Notes: a model not told the origin generated them from the letters alone. A stretch of 64,000 nucleotides of DNA from Natrinema salaciae (GCF_900110865.1 NZ_FOFD01000001.1:744001-808000); one strand, 5' to 3'; shown: positions 35,201-45,358, counted from the stretch's first letter. Translations and numbers: made by a program.

Positions 35201-36321
35201 GCTGGCACCGTGGCCTGCTGGGCGAGGGCGGCCGGACCGACTGGCCGCGGGTCCTGTTGCTCGCACTCGCCGTCACCGTCCTCGTCGCACTGGGAACCGT
35301 CGCGGCGACGTCGTCGACCGCGTTCGGCCCCTACAACCCGTCGTGGGACGGATCGTCGACGTTCCGGGCGGACGTCGCTGACGATCCCGGCGTCGAGCGC
35401 CACCTCGTCCGCGATACGACCCGGTACGACGAACTGCCGGCCAACGAGACGGTCGCGATCGTCGTGTCGCCGACGGACTCCTACGACGGGGCCGACGCCG
35501 AGCGCCTCGAGGCGTTCGTCGCCGAGGGCGGGACGCTCGTCGTCCTCGAGAACTTCGGCGAGCCGGGGAACGCGCTGCTGGCTGCGGTCGGTGCCGACGC
35601 GCGGGCCGACGGGCAGCTCCTCCGGGACGAGCGCCATCATTTCCGCGGGCCGACGATGCCGGTCGCGACGAGCGTCGAGAACCACACGCTCACGACCGGC
35701 GTCGATCAGTTGACCCTCAACTACGCCACCGCGGTCGAGCCCGGAAACGCGACGGTGCTGGCCTCGACCAGCGATTTCGCCTATCTCGGCCCCGAAGAAG
35801 ACGACCTGGACGAGGAAGATAACCTCCGGTCGTATCCGGTCGCGACGGTCGAAAACGTCAGCGAGGGTCGCGTGGTCGTCGTGGGCGATCCCAGCATCAC
35901 GATCAACGCGATGTACGACGAGCCGGACAACGCCGCGTTCGTCCGCGGGCTGTACGCCGACGCCGATCACGTGATCGTCGACCGCTCGCACGGGGCCGAA
36001 TTACCCCCGCTGTCCGCTGCGGTGCTGACGATCCGCGGATCGCCGCTGTTACAGCTCGTCGTCGGCACCGCCGGCATCGGCCTCGTCGCGGTGGCCTCGC
36101 GAGTTCGGACTCGAACCGCACTCGAGGCCGCGCAGTCACGGCTGCCGGCGCGGTTCCGTCCGGCGGGGAGTCACGACGCTCGGCCGAGCGGCCCGGGCCT
36201 CTCCGACGCCGAACGCGCCGAGTACCTCCGCAGACGCCATCCCGACTGGGACGAGGATCAGATACAGCGAGTGATGGGAGCGCTTAACCATCACCGTTCA
36301 GAATGTAGGGACGACGAATGA
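35197..36321 (+). CDS. DUF4350 domain membrane protein
   Basis: 374 residues: TM helix near 20-38, an extracytoplasmic domain of about 230 residues with GATase1/ThuA-like strands (VAIVVSPTDSYDGADAERLEAF, GGTLVVLENFGEPGN, RVVVVGDPS), a second TM helix near 285-302, then a basic and acidic cytoplasmic tail that includes EYLRRRHPDWDEDQIQRV. DUF4350 proteins accompany MoxR and DUF58 genes in many prokaryotes. ATGA overlaps join it to both neighbours. Confidence 0.8.
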   Translation: MSWHRGLLGEGGRTDWPRVLLLALAVTVLVALGTVAATSSTAFGPYNPSWDGSSTFRADVADDPGVERHLVRDTTRYDELPANETVAIVVSPTDSYDGADAERLEAFVAEGGTLVVLENFGEPGNALLAAVGADARADGQLLRDERHHFRGPTMPVATSVENHTLTTGVDQLTLNYATAVEPGNATVLASTSDFAYLGPEEDDLDEEDNLRSYPVATVENVSEGRVVVVGDPSITINAMYDEPDNAAFVRGLYADADHVIVDRSHGAELPPLSAAVLTIRGSPLLQLVVGTAGIGLVAVASRVRTRTALEAAQSRLPARFRPAGSHDARPSGPGLSDAERAEYLRRRHPDWDEDQIQRVMGALNHHRSECRDDE

Positions 36322-37355
36322 GCGGTCCTACCGATCCGGCCGACGGCACGACCGGCGATCCGAAGGTCGTCTACGACACACTTCGCGGAGAGGTCGACCG
36401 CGTTCTCATCGGCAACGAGACGGCGGTCGAGTACTTGACGATCGCGTTGCTGACTCGCGGCCACCTCCTGCTCGAGGGGGTACCGGGCATCGCCAAGACG
36501 ACGCTCGCGAACCTCTTCGCGCGGACGACCGGGCTCGAGTACAACCGCATCCAGATGACGCCCGACACGCTCCCAGCCGATATCACGGGAACGCACATCT
36601 ACCGGCAGGGTGCGGGGACGTTCGAACTCCAGCGGGGACCCGTCTTCGCGAACCTCGTGGTCGCCGACGAGATCAATCGTGCGACGCCGAAGACTCAGAG
36701 CGCGCTGCTCGAGGCGATGGAGGAGCAGCGGGTGACCATCGAGGGAGAGACGCTCTCGCTGCCGGACCCGTTCATGATCGTCGCGACCCAGAACCCAATC
36801 GAGTCCGAGGGCGTGTTCCAGCTCCCCGAAGCGCAGCGCGACCGCTTCCAGTTCAAGCTGACGCTGGACCTCCCGGAGCGGACGGACGAGCGAGAGCTGC
36901 TCGACCGGTTCGACGACGATCCCGAACTCGGCCCCGACGACGTCGAACAGGTCCTCGAGCCGCGGGCGCTGATCAATGCGCGCCAGAGCGTTCGATCGGT
37001 CCACGTCGCACCGCCGGTCAAGGAGTACGTGCTCGACCTCGTCGCCGCGACGCGATCGCACGCGGACGTCGCCCACGGTGCCTCGCCGCGTGCAACGCTG
37101 TCGTTTCTCGACGGTGCCAAGGCGCGCGCCGCGATCCGCGGTCGCGACTACGCGATTCCCGACGACGTGAAGTCGATGGCCGAACCGGTGTTGCGCCACC
37201 GGCTCGTGTTGAGCACCGACGCGGACCTGAGCGACGTCGATCCCGACGCCGTCGTCGCAGAACTCGTCGACGCGATTGAACCGCCGGGTGCCGAGACGGG
37301 TGACGCCTTCGAGTCGCCTGCGGCGAGCGACGGGGGCGACGGCACGCTCGAGTGA
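36318..37355 (+). CDS. MoxR-family AAA+ ATPase
   Basis: 345 residues. Walker A reads EGVPGIAKTTLAN (residues 53-65), Walker B VADEINRA, sensor ATQNPIE, arginine-finger region QRDRFQFKL. MoxR ATPases act as chaperones for assembly or maturation of partner proteins, often with von Willebrand A or DUF58 proteins; the DUF58 gene lies downstream on the other strand. The gene starts inside the stop of the DUF4350 gene. Confidence 0.93.
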   Translation: MSGPTDPADGTTGDPKVVYDTLRGEVDRVLIGNETAVEYLTIALLTRGHLLLEGVPGIAKTTLANLFARTTGLEYNRIQMTPDTLPADITGTHIYRQGAGTFELQRGPVFANLVVADEINRATPKTQSALLEAMEEQRVTIEGETLSLPDPFMIVATQNPIESEGVFQLPEAQRDRFQFKLTLDLPERTDERELLDRFDDDPELGPDDVEQVLEPRALINARQSVRSVHVAPPVKEYVLDLVAATRSHADVAHGASPRATLSFLDGAKARAAIRGRDYAIPDDVKSMAEPVLRHRLVLSTDADLSDVDPDAVVAELVDAIEPPGAETGDAFESPAASDGGDGTLE

Positions 37356-37406
37356 GCGCGGACGTCGTCGGCACGCTTGATCGAATCGGTACAGACACTC
37401 GCGTTC

Positions 37407-38324
37407 TCAGTTCGCCCGGGTCTCGCCGGAATCCGTCTTTTCGCTCGTCTCGTCGTCCGCCTCCCAGCGGCAGGTAACCAGCCAGTCAGACCGCTCGTCG
37501 CCCGACTCGATCTCGAGTCGGATCGGCCGTTCGAGACCGGTCGCGAACCCGACTGCGAGAAACGAGGCGATCGGATGGTCGAAGCGGTCGACGTCGCCGA
37601 ACGCGCTCCCGTCGATTGCGACGGTGACGCGACCCGTGTCGACGTCGACGTCCGCGTCGGCACCGTCCGCGAGTTCGAACTGTTCGACGAGCCCGTCCAC
37701 GAGCTGGGTCGCGAGCGGTGCCGGTGCGGTCGCGATCGCGTCGGGTAGCGCGCGCTCGAACGCGTCGAACAGCGTCGCTCCGGTGGGCTCGAGGGCGAGT
37801 CCGCGGTGAGCGGCATCGGTCAGGACCGGTCCCTCGAGTTCGTCGGGCGAGGGCGGTTCGTCGGACGACCGCTGGGGGACGTACAGGCGCACGTCGGCGT
37901 CGTCGGGAATATAAACTCGATCGTCGCTCAGGCCGAGTTCACTCGCGAGCGCGGCTTCGTTGGCCGCCATCGGGGCGTAGACCCGTTCGCCGACGGTCGC
38001 GGCGACGAACGACTCGGGGGTCACGTAGTACGTGAGCACCCCGCCGAAGAGTCCCACCGCGGCGAGCGCGAAGAGCACCTCGCGGCCGTCGGGGAAGACG
38101 ACAGTGGCGAGTGCCGCGATTGCACCGACGAGTGCCAGTCCCGCCGCAGTGCGACGGTACTGCGATCGGCGGGCGCGGGCGTACTCGGCTCGCAACCGTC
38201 GGTTCTCTTCTTCCAGCAGCTCCGCCCGTGCGGCGAGCTCGAGCTGATCCGCTTCCGTCTCGGTTTCGCGATCGGTCGGCGGGTCAGTCGTCGCCTCGTC
38301 CAGATCGGCATCGCTCGGACTCAT
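37407..38324 (-). CDS. Membrane-anchored coiled-coil protein of the DUF58 operon
   Basis: 305 residues. An acidic N-terminus leads into a charged helical stretch (ELAARAELLEEENRRLRAEY, likely coiled coil, about 33-52), two TM helices (about 64-82 and 85-105) and a soluble C-terminal domain. No catalytic motif is seen. The ATG overlaps the previous gene's TGA (ATGA), placing it last in the DUF58 operon. Function unknown; known only as a haloarchaeal domain family. Confidence 0.65.
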   Translation of the reverse strand: MSPSDADLDEATTDPPTDRETETEADQLELAARAELLEEENRRLRAEYARARRSQYRRTAAGLALVGAIAALATVVFPDGREVLFALAAVGLFGGVLTYYVTPESFVAATVGERVYAPMAANEAALASELGLSDDRVYIPDDADVRLYVPQRSSDEPPSPDELEGPVLTDAAHRGLALEPTGATLFDAFERALPDAIATAPAPLATQLVDGLVEQFELADGADADVDVDTGRVTVAIDGSAFGDVDRFDHPIASFLAVGFATGLERPIRLEIESGDERSDWLVTCRWEADDETSEKTDSGETRAN

Positions 38325-38887
38325 GCGGTATCGATGGGCTCCGTCTGCGACTCGGGGGTCGGTTCTGCGTGCGATTCGGCGGTCGTCTCCGCGGGCGATC
38401 GCGGGCCAACTCCGTCGTCCGTCGAGACGAGGCCGAGTCGAACGAGTTCGAGCCGGTGGAGGCCGTACGCGGCCGTTGCGAGCAGACAGAGTACCGCAGC
38501 GGCGGCCACAGGGATCGACTGCGAGCCGCCGACGAGCCACGCGGTGCCGGCCAGCGCGAGCGCGCTCGCGATCGCGACGAGCGAGATGCGAACGGGGCTC
38601 GCGGTCCGGCCGAGCGGCGCGACCAGGAGGGTCGCGAACGCGACTTCGACGACGACGAACGAGTCGAGACCGATGGCGCCCGGGAAGACCCCGACGAGCG
38701 CGACGTGGCCGGCCGCGAGCGCGTACGGCGCTCCGAGCAGGACGCCGACGAGCGCCGTCGCGAGCCCGGCGAACGCCCCGAGGGGGCCGGCAGCGACACC
38801 GAACGCGACGACGACGGCGACGAGGGCGACGACGGTCGGCCAGTCGCGGCCGTTCGCGGCCGGGACCCCGTCGATCCGGCCCCTCAC
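38321..38887 (-). CDS. Multi-pass membrane protein of the DUF58 operon
   Basis: 188 residues with about five TM segments between residues 18 and 150 and a polar acidic tail (TAESHAEPTPESQTEP). The GTG start overlaps the DUF58 gene stop (GTGA), and its own stop overlaps the next gene, so the three are coupled. Corresponds to DUF7519-like proteins of haloarchaeal MoxR loci. No function is assigned beyond membership of that locus. Confidence 0.68.
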   Translation of the reverse strand: MRGRIDGVPAANGRDWPTVVALVAVVVAFGVAAGPLGAFAGLATALVGVLLGAPYALAAGHVALVGVFPGAIGLDSFVVVEVAFATLLVAPLGRTASPVRISLVAIASALALAGTAWLVGGSQSIPVAAAAVLCLLATAAYGLHRLELVRLGLVSTDDGVGPRSPAETTAESHAEPTPESQTEPIDTA

Positions 38888-40458
38888 GCGCGATCACCCC
38901 TCGATCGGCCCGCCTCGAGGATCGCCGACAGCCGGTCGGCCGGGCCGACCTCGAGGGCCGTCACGTCGTCCATGCGAGCAAGCTCTCGACGGAACTCCTC
39001 GAACGCCACGTATCCGTCGTAAGCCCGCTCGACGTCGGCGAGCCCGCCCGGCTCGTAGAGCACCGAGGGAGCGAGCAGGACCGTGACCTCGTTGCCACCC
39101 CGTCGCGCGAGCGAGACCGTCTCGCGGAGCTCTCCTCGCCGCGAATCGTCGGTGCAGATGACCGTCCACAGCGAGCCGTGTGCGTTCGTGACGCCCCTGT
39201 GAACCGCGCCGTACAGCGGATCTTCGGCGATCCGTTCCCGGTATCGCTGCCGGTCCGCGTAGAAGGGACGCAGCGTCCGCGCGAACGCGTCGTCGTCTCC
39301 CTCGAGGTCGGCGAGCGATCGACGCGCGTCCGTCGGCGTGGTACGGCCCCGGTGGGACGAGACGCGAGTCGCGCTTGTGCGATCCGCGGTCGACGGCGGA
39401 GCCTCCGAGGCGGTCGAACCGGTCCGGTTGTTCGAGGGGGTCGCGTGGTCTCCACCTTCAAGCTGGTCCGCCGGCCCGGAGCGGTCCCGTCCCGAGACGC
39501 CCGTCGCGCGGTGCTCGTCCGCCGGCGTCGGCTCCAGCTCGAGGAGCCGGCGACGGATCGAGCCGTAGTTGACGGTCGGTGCCGCCATCTCGACGTGCTC
39601 GGTTATCCCGTCGTCGCCGACCGTCACCAGCCCGAGCGGATCGTTGAGACGGCGCGCGTTGCCCGCGATGAGGACGGCGACCTCCCGGAGGGCCTCGAGT
39701 TTCGTCTCGCCCCGCGGGCCGGTCGCGAGCGAGGCGCGGTGGTCGACGACGACCATGGTCCGGCGATCGGTTTCGGCCTCGTACTCGCGAACGTACGGCG
39801 ACCCGTGCCGTGCAGTCGCGTTCCAGTCGATTTCTTTCCCCGTATCGCCCGGGACGTACTCCCGCAGTTCCGCGAGTTCGATGCCGGACCCGGACCGACC
39901 GGCATCGTGAGTCCCGTAGGAAGTCGAGATCCGGTCGCCGCCCTTGCCGACGTGAATCGTTCGGCGGCGTGGCGGTTCGACGGTCACCATCGGCGTCGGA
40001 CCCACAGTAATCGTCTCGCGGAACAGCCCGTCCGTGGCCGTCACGGTTGCGGATTCGAACGAGTGACGGCCGGCGACGGGCCAGGTGACGGCCCGGGTTC
40101 GGTCCGCCCGTTCGGCGTCCGGATCGAGCGTCACCGCGATCCGATCGTTCGTCGCGGCTCCGACCGGCAGTCCGGCAGCGACCTCGAGCGTCAGTGCCGT
40201 CTCGGCCCCGCACGTCGCCGCGAGCGTGACCGGCGTCTCGGTGGCGGTCCGAACGGCGGTCTGGGCGGGTGACTGAACGACCGACAGCGAGCCGATCGTT
40301 CGCTCGAGGTCGCGAACGAATCGGTACTGGTGGGCGACCAGCCACGCACCGACGAAGGCGGACCCGACGAGGACGAGCGGGCGTGCGAACACCGCCGCGA
40401 GGATGGCGAGCACGCCGGCGAGTGCGGCGACCGTCCATCCCCGACGCGTGGGGTACAT
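38884..40458 (-). CDS. DUF58 (von Willebrand A-like) membrane protein
   Basis: 524 residues. Two TM helices at the N-terminus (about residues 10-27 and 30-47), an Ig-like middle, then the DUF58 signature GIELAELREYVPGD and KEIDWNATARHG followed by the vWA-like Rossmann fold (TMVVVDHRASL; SLWTVICTDDSRRG). A disordered insertion rich in Ser/Thr/Asp spans about 330-400. DUF58 proteins act with MoxR ATPases. The ATG 40458 is chosen because TM1 begins right after it. Confidence 0.87.
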   Translation of the reverse strand: MYPTRRGWTVAALAGVLAILAAVFARPLVLVGSAFVGAWLVAHQYRFVRDLERTIGSLSVVQSPAQTAVRTATETPVTLAATCGAETALTLEVAAGLPVGAATNDRIAVTLDPDAERADRTRAVTWPVAGRHSFESATVTATDGLFRETITVGPTPMVTVEPPRRRTIHVGKGGDRISTSYGTHDAGRSGSGIELAELREYVPGDTGKEIDWNATARHGSPYVREYEAETDRRTMVVVDHRASLATGPRGETKLEALREVAVLIAGNARRLNDPLGLVTVGDDGITEHVEMAAPTVNYGSIRRRLLELEPTPADEHRATGVSGRDRSGPADQLEGGDHATPSNNRTGSTASEAPPSTADRTSATRVSSHRGRTTPTDARRSLADLEGDDDAFARTLRPFYADRQRYRERIAEDPLYGAVHRGVTNAHGSLWTVICTDDSRRGELRETVSLARRGGNEVTVLLAPSVLYEPGGLADVERAYDGYVAFEEFRRELARMDDVTALEVGPADRLSAILEAGRSRGDRA

Positions 40459-40556
40459 GTCCCGACAGATTTCACTGATCGTGTTGAAAGTATTGGTTAC
40501 AGCCGCCGCGAATCGCGGGGGAAGAAACGAGCGGTGAGTCGCCAAGCGGATCGGTC

Positions 40557-42698
40557 GTGGCGGATTCCGCCGCTCGGGAGAATCGCTTATTGGTGTGGAC
40601 CGCAAACGGTCTACGAGTGGTTGGTGATGGTTATGGCCGTACGCTCCTCGCGCTCCTGCTCGTCTCGATAGCGGTCGGTGGCGGCATCGCCACGGTGAAC
40701 GCGACGAGCGCGGCAGACGGCGGTCCCGCCCAGCGCGTCGCGGCCCAGCAATCCGAGAGTGACGACGATCCAAACGAGACGCAGCCGCATCGGAACCCCG
40801 ACGAGTACGCCGAAGACGGGGATCTCGAGAGCCTCGAAGGCTGGCTGTCGGACCGGATGACGACCCGGCTCGAAGAGGGGGCCATCCGGCTGCGAGAGGG
40901 CGAGTACGAGGCGGCGGGCGGCTACGTCGGCGAGGACTACCGCGAGCGACTGGGACAGTACGTCAACATCACCGAGATGACCGACGGTGACAGTTACGAC
41001 GAACGGTTCGATGTGACCGGTGAACAGCAGGCGCGGCTGTCGGACGCCGTTCGGGAATATCGGGAGACCAAAGCGGAGTACGAGGCGGCCCGCGAGGCGG
41101 GCGACGATCGGCGCGCCCGGGAACTTGCTCGTGACCTCGAGACCCTCGCCGACGAGATCGACTCCCTCGGCGGCTCGGTTCGCGGGAACTACGACGATCT
41201 CGAGGCGGGAACGGACGCCAACCTCACGGAGGCGGACGCGGCGATCGAGAACGTGACCGAGGAGATCCGGACCGAACAGGCGGCCGTTCGCGAACAGGAG
41301 TTCGAGGAAACGGAGCTCTCGCTCGAACCCGAACGGGAAGAGATCTCGTTCCTCGAGCCGCTGGCCGCGACGGGCGAGCTCCGGACCGCAAACGGCAGCC
41401 CGATCGCGAACGAGGAAATAACCCTCGAGATCGGTAACCGGACCGAGCGGTTCACGACGAACTCGACCGGCGAGTTCACGCTCGAGTATCGCCCGATCGA
41501 CGAGCCGCTCGACGCCGAGAAGCTCTCGTTTCGGTACGTTCCCGACCCCCAGTCGACGTATCTCGGCGACGAGACGAACGTCAGCGTCTCGATCGAACAG
41601 GTCGAGCCGACCGTCGAGCTGTCCGAGACGCCGAGCGAGGTGTCGTACGGCGAGACCCACGCCGTCACGGGCGAGCTCCACGCCGACGGGGTTCCCGTCG
41701 ACGGCGTCCCGCTCACGGTGTCGCTCGACGGCGAGCGGATCGGCAACGCCACGGTCCGAGATGGGGCGTTCGAAACCGCGGTGGCGGTTCCGGCATCGGT
41801 CGACGACGGCGACCGGGAGCTACGCGTTCGCCTCCCCTTCGAGGATCGGGCGCTAGCTGCGACGGCTAACACGACCGGCGTTCGCGTCCTCGAGACGGAG
41901 ACCGAACTCTCGATCGAGGGCGATTCGGCCGGTGAGAGGGAGATCACAGTCAACGGGACGCTCAGTGCGGCCGGGTCGGACGGCGTCGAGGGCGAGGACG
42001 TTCAGCTCCGGATCGATGGGGCGGCAGCCAGCACCGTTACGACGGGTTCGAACGGAACGTTCGCGGACACCGTCGCCGTCCCGGACTCGGTCGACGCGAA
42101 CGACGTAACGGTTACCGCGGTCTACGAGGCGCGCGACACCAATCTCGAGTCAGCGACGGCCGAGACGGCGGTAACGATCGACGAGGCGGACTCGCAGCTA
42201 TCGACCGTGATTCGGCTCGGTGGCGGTTTCCTCGTCGTGATCGCTGCCGGACTCGGTATCTGGTGGTATCGACGCTCCGACGGGATGGATGCCCCGGTCG
42301 GTTCCGCGAACGATCGGGGCTCCGCAGACGACGGCGCGATCGCCGCCGTCGAACCCCTGCTCGAGCGGGCGAGCGAGCACCTCGAGAACGGACAGCCCAG
42401 CGACGCGGCCCGGACGGGCTACGCGGCCGTCCGTCGGGTCCTGGCGTCGCGGATCGACGGACAGGAGGCGCTCACTCACTGGGAGTTCTATCGCGCCTAC
42501 CGGGAGGAGGGCGACGCGGACGCCGACTCGCTTCATACCCTTACCACGGCGTACGAACGCGCCGCGTTCGATCGGGACCGCATCTCCCCGGCCGACGCTG
42601 CGAGCGCCCTCGAGACGGCGCGGCGGCTGTGCGAGGTCACGACGTCGGACGGCGGCGGAGGGCCCGCGGACGACTCGAGAGCCGTTAATACGGATTGA
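40557..42698 (+). CDS. Surface-anchored DUF4129 protein with Ig-like repeats
   Basis: 713 residues from a GTG start. An N-terminal TM or signal (about 27-48) is followed by a helical coiled-coil stretch (about 120-240), two to three Ig-like beta domains with the motif TVELSETPSEVSYGE and repeats such as GNATVRDGAFETAVAVP and STVTTGSNGTFADTVAVP, a second TM helix (about 557-577) and a C-terminal DUF4129 region containing TGYAAVRRVLASRIDGQ. The DUF4129 family is linked to MoxR/DUF58 and transglutaminase loci. It is divergently transcribed from the DUF58 operon across 98 bases. Confidence 0.8.
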   Translation: MADSAARENRLLVWTANGLRVVGDGYGRTLLALLLVSIAVGGGIATVNATSAADGGPAQRVAAQQSESDDDPNETQPHRNPDEYAEDGDLESLEGWLSDRMTTRLEEGAIRLREGEYEAAGGYVGEDYRERLGQYVNITEMTDGDSYDERFDVTGEQQARLSDAVREYRETKAEYEAAREAGDDRRARELARDLETLADEIDSLGGSVRGNYDDLEAGTDANLTEADAAIENVTEEIRTEQAAVREQEFEETELSLEPEREEISFLEPLAATGELRTANGSPIANEEITLEIGNRTERFTTNSTGEFTLEYRPIDEPLDAEKLSFRYVPDPQSTYLGDETNVSVSIEQVEPTVELSETPSEVSYGETHAVTGELHADGVPVDGVPLTVSLDGERIGNATVRDGAFETAVAVPASVDDGDRELRVRLPFEDRALAATANTTGVRVLETETELSIEGDSAGEREITVNGTLSAAGSDGVEGEDVQLRIDGAAASTVTTGSNGTFADTVAVPDSVDANDVTVTAVYEARDTNLESATAETAVTIDEADSQLSTVIRLGGGFLVVIAAGLGIWWYRRSDGMDAPVGSANDRGSADDGAIAAVEPLLERASEHLENGQPSDAARTGYAAVRRVLASRIDGQEALTHWEFYRAYREEGDADADSLHTLTTAYERAAFDRDRISPADAASALETARRLCEVTTSDGGGGPADDSRAVNTD

Positions 42699-42769
42699 GT
42701 CGAGTCCCATAGTGGGACGGGACTAGCGGGCCCACCGCTTTTCACTCCGTTCGGAGTACTAGCGGTCCA

Positions 42770-43870
42770 ATGGTCGTGTTCCGATCGCTCTGGCTCCTGC
42801 TCCCACGGCAAGTCAGGCGGCTGCCTGCCGATCTCGCTGCCGTCGTCGCTCTCGTCGCCGCGACGAACGTCGCTGCGCTGGTACCCGTGATCCGTGAGAC
42901 GCTCCTGCGAGTTCCGCTCGGGCTCGCATTCGTCCTGTTCGTCCCGGGGTATGCGTTCATCGCAGCGCTGTTCCCCGAAGCCGGCGAGTCGCCTGCGCCA
43001 GCCGCGACGTCCGGAGCGCCCGGCGAGAACGCGACAGACGATTCGGATCCGGACGGTTGGTACGACTCGATCGCCTCGCGGAACAGCATCGACGGCCTCG
43101 AGCGCGTCGCACTCTCCTTTGGGTTCAGCGTCGCGATCGTTCCCCTCGTCGGGCTCGCGGTGAGCCTCACGCCATGGGAGTTCCGACTGACGCCGATTCT
43201 GGTCGCGCTCAGCAGCGTTACGCTCGCGTTGACGGCCGTTGCAGCTACCCGCCGGTGGGAACTGCCGGGCGACGACCGGTTTCGAGTTCCCTACCGAGCA
43301 TGGTACGCCGCCGGCCGCGCTCAACTGCTCGAGCCGGACACGCGCGCCGACGCGGCGCTGAACGTGCTGTTAGCTGTGTCCGTCGTTCTCGCGGTCGGCA
43401 GCGTGGGGTATGCCGTGACGGTCCCGCCCGACGGCGAGCGGTTCTCCGCGATCTATCTGCTGACCGAGGACGACGACGGCGAACTGGTCGCCGACGACTA
43501 CCCGACTGAGTTCGTTCAGGGGGAGAGCCAGGAGCTGATCGTCGGCATCGACAACCACGAACACGAGACGACCGAATACACGGTGGTGGTCCTCGAGCAA
43601 GATGTCGAGGTGATCAAAAACGGGACCGTGAGCGGGAACGCAACGGTCAACGAGACCGTCATTCGGGAACAGCGCGAACTCGACCGGTTCTCCACCACGA
43701 TCCCGCACAACGAGAGCTGGCACCAGAAGTACGAACTCGAGCCCACGATGACCGGCGAGAACCAGCGCGTCGTCTGGTTGCTTTTTCCCGGCGGAGAGGT
43801 TCCGGCCGAGCCCTCGATGGCTGATAGCGACTATGCTGTGCACCTATGGGTGAACGTATCCGAGCCCTGA
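42770..43870 (+). CDS. DUF1616 membrane protein
   Basis: 366 residues. TM segments at about 18-38, 42-65, 105-128, 140-160 and 203-223, followed by an extracytoplasmic beta-rich domain (VEDYPTEF-type: DDYPTEFVQGESQELIVGID) as in DUF1616 proteins. Such proteins often sit beside glycosylation or surface genes; here it lies between the MoxR locus and the glycan island. It follows the DUF4129 gene by 71 bases and may be co-regulated with it. Confidence 0.85.
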   Translation: MVVFRSLWLLLPRQVRRLPADLAAVVALVAATNVAALVPVIRETLLRVPLGLAFVLFVPGYAFIAALFPEAGESPAPAATSGAPGENATDDSDPDGWYDSIASRNSIDGLERVALSFGFSVAIVPLVGLAVSLTPWEFRLTPILVALSSVTLALTAVAATRRWELPGDDRFRVPYRAWYAAGRAQLLEPDTRADAALNVLLAVSVVLAVGSVGYAVTVPPDGERFSAIYLLTEDDDGELVADDYPTEFVQGESQELIVGIDNHEHETTEYTVVVLEQDVEVIKNGTVSGNATVNETVIREQRELDRFSTTIPHNESWHQKYELEPTMTGENQRVVWLLFPGGEVPAEPSMADSDYAVHLWVNVSEP

Positions 43871-44335
43871 GGGCCGCGTATGGGGCCCTTGTCTGGGTGT
43901 GACCGAAATCGGATCAACCAGTTCTCGAGCGAGGGATCACGTGGGTAACAGGGTGAAGTACGTGGTACTGAGATTTAGTATCACCCCACCGAACGGTTAG
44001 AGGGCGTATACAACCAACCCCTTGCGGGCTCCGGAACTATCGAACATGCGAGCCGCAGACGAGGGTCACGGGGAGCCAAACCCGTTTTTCACCGGTCTCG
44101 AGTAGGACGGGTCAGACTGATCCGGATGCGTGCTAGATCAATGCAGCCACCAGCACTACGGCCAATCGCGAAGACATCGGCTGGATCTTCTTTATGATTG
44201 CTCACTCTATCTTCCTCGCATCCGTAGCCACAAATCACCATTTGCAATAACTACTAGAAACTACCCACGGGTATTTGAATTGCCTGTATAGGCAGCAATC
44301 CTGTAGAAACCAGTACTAAACGATTGAAGCGATGT
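43871..44335. other. Intergenic boundary between MoxR locus and glycan island
   Basis: About 465 bases with no convincing gene. GC content falls from left to right: the first half still looks like its GC-rich neighbours, the second half is AT-rich and contains GTATTTGAAT near 44270 and GCCTGTATAGGC (44281-44292), a short palindrome about 45 bases before the GT2 start. It likely contains the glycosyltransferase promoter and marks the edge of a compositionally distinct island. Confidence 0.5.
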
Positions 44336-45358
44336 ATGATAGAACCGGTCGATCCAGTCCTCGGAGGAATCGCACTCGGGCTCCTTGCATGGGGGTTCGA
44401 ACGGTATCGAACGCAGTTCGTCAAGTCGGACCTCGTACTGGCGACCACATTCTCGTTCGGGATTGTGCTCTTTACGGTATCCCCCTGGGTGTACGACTCC
44501 GTCGGGAATCTGCTCAACATCAATCAGCGGTTTGTCCTGTTTTCCTTGCTCGCCCATCTCGCGATGCTCGCGATTGTCCTCTATCTGCTCACGACGGTCC
44601 GTGAGACCAACGCCCGTTATTCTGATCTCGTCAGGAACCTCTCGGCAGATCAGGTGGCACAGACCGATGGAGGTAAGCGAACGATCTTCATCGTGATTCC
44701 GGCGTACAACGAGGGTGAGACGATCCAGAACGTCGTCAAATCGCTCCCGGAGACGATTCGCGGCTACGCAATTCAGCCGCTCGTCATCTCCGACGGCTCC
44801 GACGACGATACCGCCGAGAACGCACAGTACAACGGTACCGCTGTTGTCGAACATCCCGTGAATCAGGGTCAGGGCGGCGCGTTGAAAACAGGCTTTCAGA
44901 TAGCGCTCGAACGACAGGCCGAAATCGTTGTGACGATGGACGGCGACGGCCAGCATCCGGCAGCCGAACTTGAGCGACTCGTTTCGCCCGTGATCGACAA
45001 CGAGGCGGACTACGTGATGGGATCGCGATACAAGGGCGAAGACCACTCGAACAACGGTCTCGTCCGCGAAAACGGAATCGTCGCGTTCACTCGTTTAATA
45101 AACCTACTGACCGATTCCGATATTACGGACTGTACGAACGGATTTCGCGCGATCCGGGCGTCGAGGCTCGAGGAGATGCAGTTGACCGAAGAGCGATTCA
45201 GCGCACCCGAGTTGATTATCGAGGCGAAGAAGAACGGACTGCGGATTCGCGAAATTCCGATCAAGATCGAAGAGAGACAAGCCGGTGAGACGAAAAAGCC
45301 CCAGTTGAAGTATGCGATCGGGTTGACGCGGGCGGTCCTCACGACGTGGATCAGATAA
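44336..45358 (+). CDS. DUF2304-GT2 fusion glycosyltransferase (AglD/Dpm1-like)
   Basis: 340 residues. Residues 1-95 are a three-helix DUF2304 membrane domain and residues 117-340 a GT-A glycosyltransferase with IVIPAYNEGETI, the DxD-type VTMDGDGQHP and MGSRYKGED. Comparable fusions transfer a sugar to dolichyl phosphate in haloarchaeal S-layer N-glycan pathways. The ATG at 44336 is in frame; the TTG at 44324 is less likely. Its stop overlaps the convergent gene by 8 bases. Confidence 0.85.
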   Translation: MIEPVDPVLGGIALGLLAWGFERYRTQFVKSDLVLATTFSFGIVLFTVSPWVYDSVGNLLNINQRFVLFSLLAHLAMLAIVLYLLTTVRETNARYSDLVRNLSADQVAQTDGGKRTIFIVIPAYNEGETIQNVVKSLPETIRGYAIQPLVISDGSDDDTAENAQYNGTAVVEHPVNQGQGGALKTGFQIALERQAEIVVTMDGDGQHPAAELERLVSPVIDNEADYVMGSRYKGEDHSNNGLVRENGIVAFTRLINLLTDSDITDCTNGFRAIRASRLEEMQLTEERFSAPELIIEAKKNGLRIREIPIKIEERQAGETKKPQLKYAIGLTRAVLTTWIR

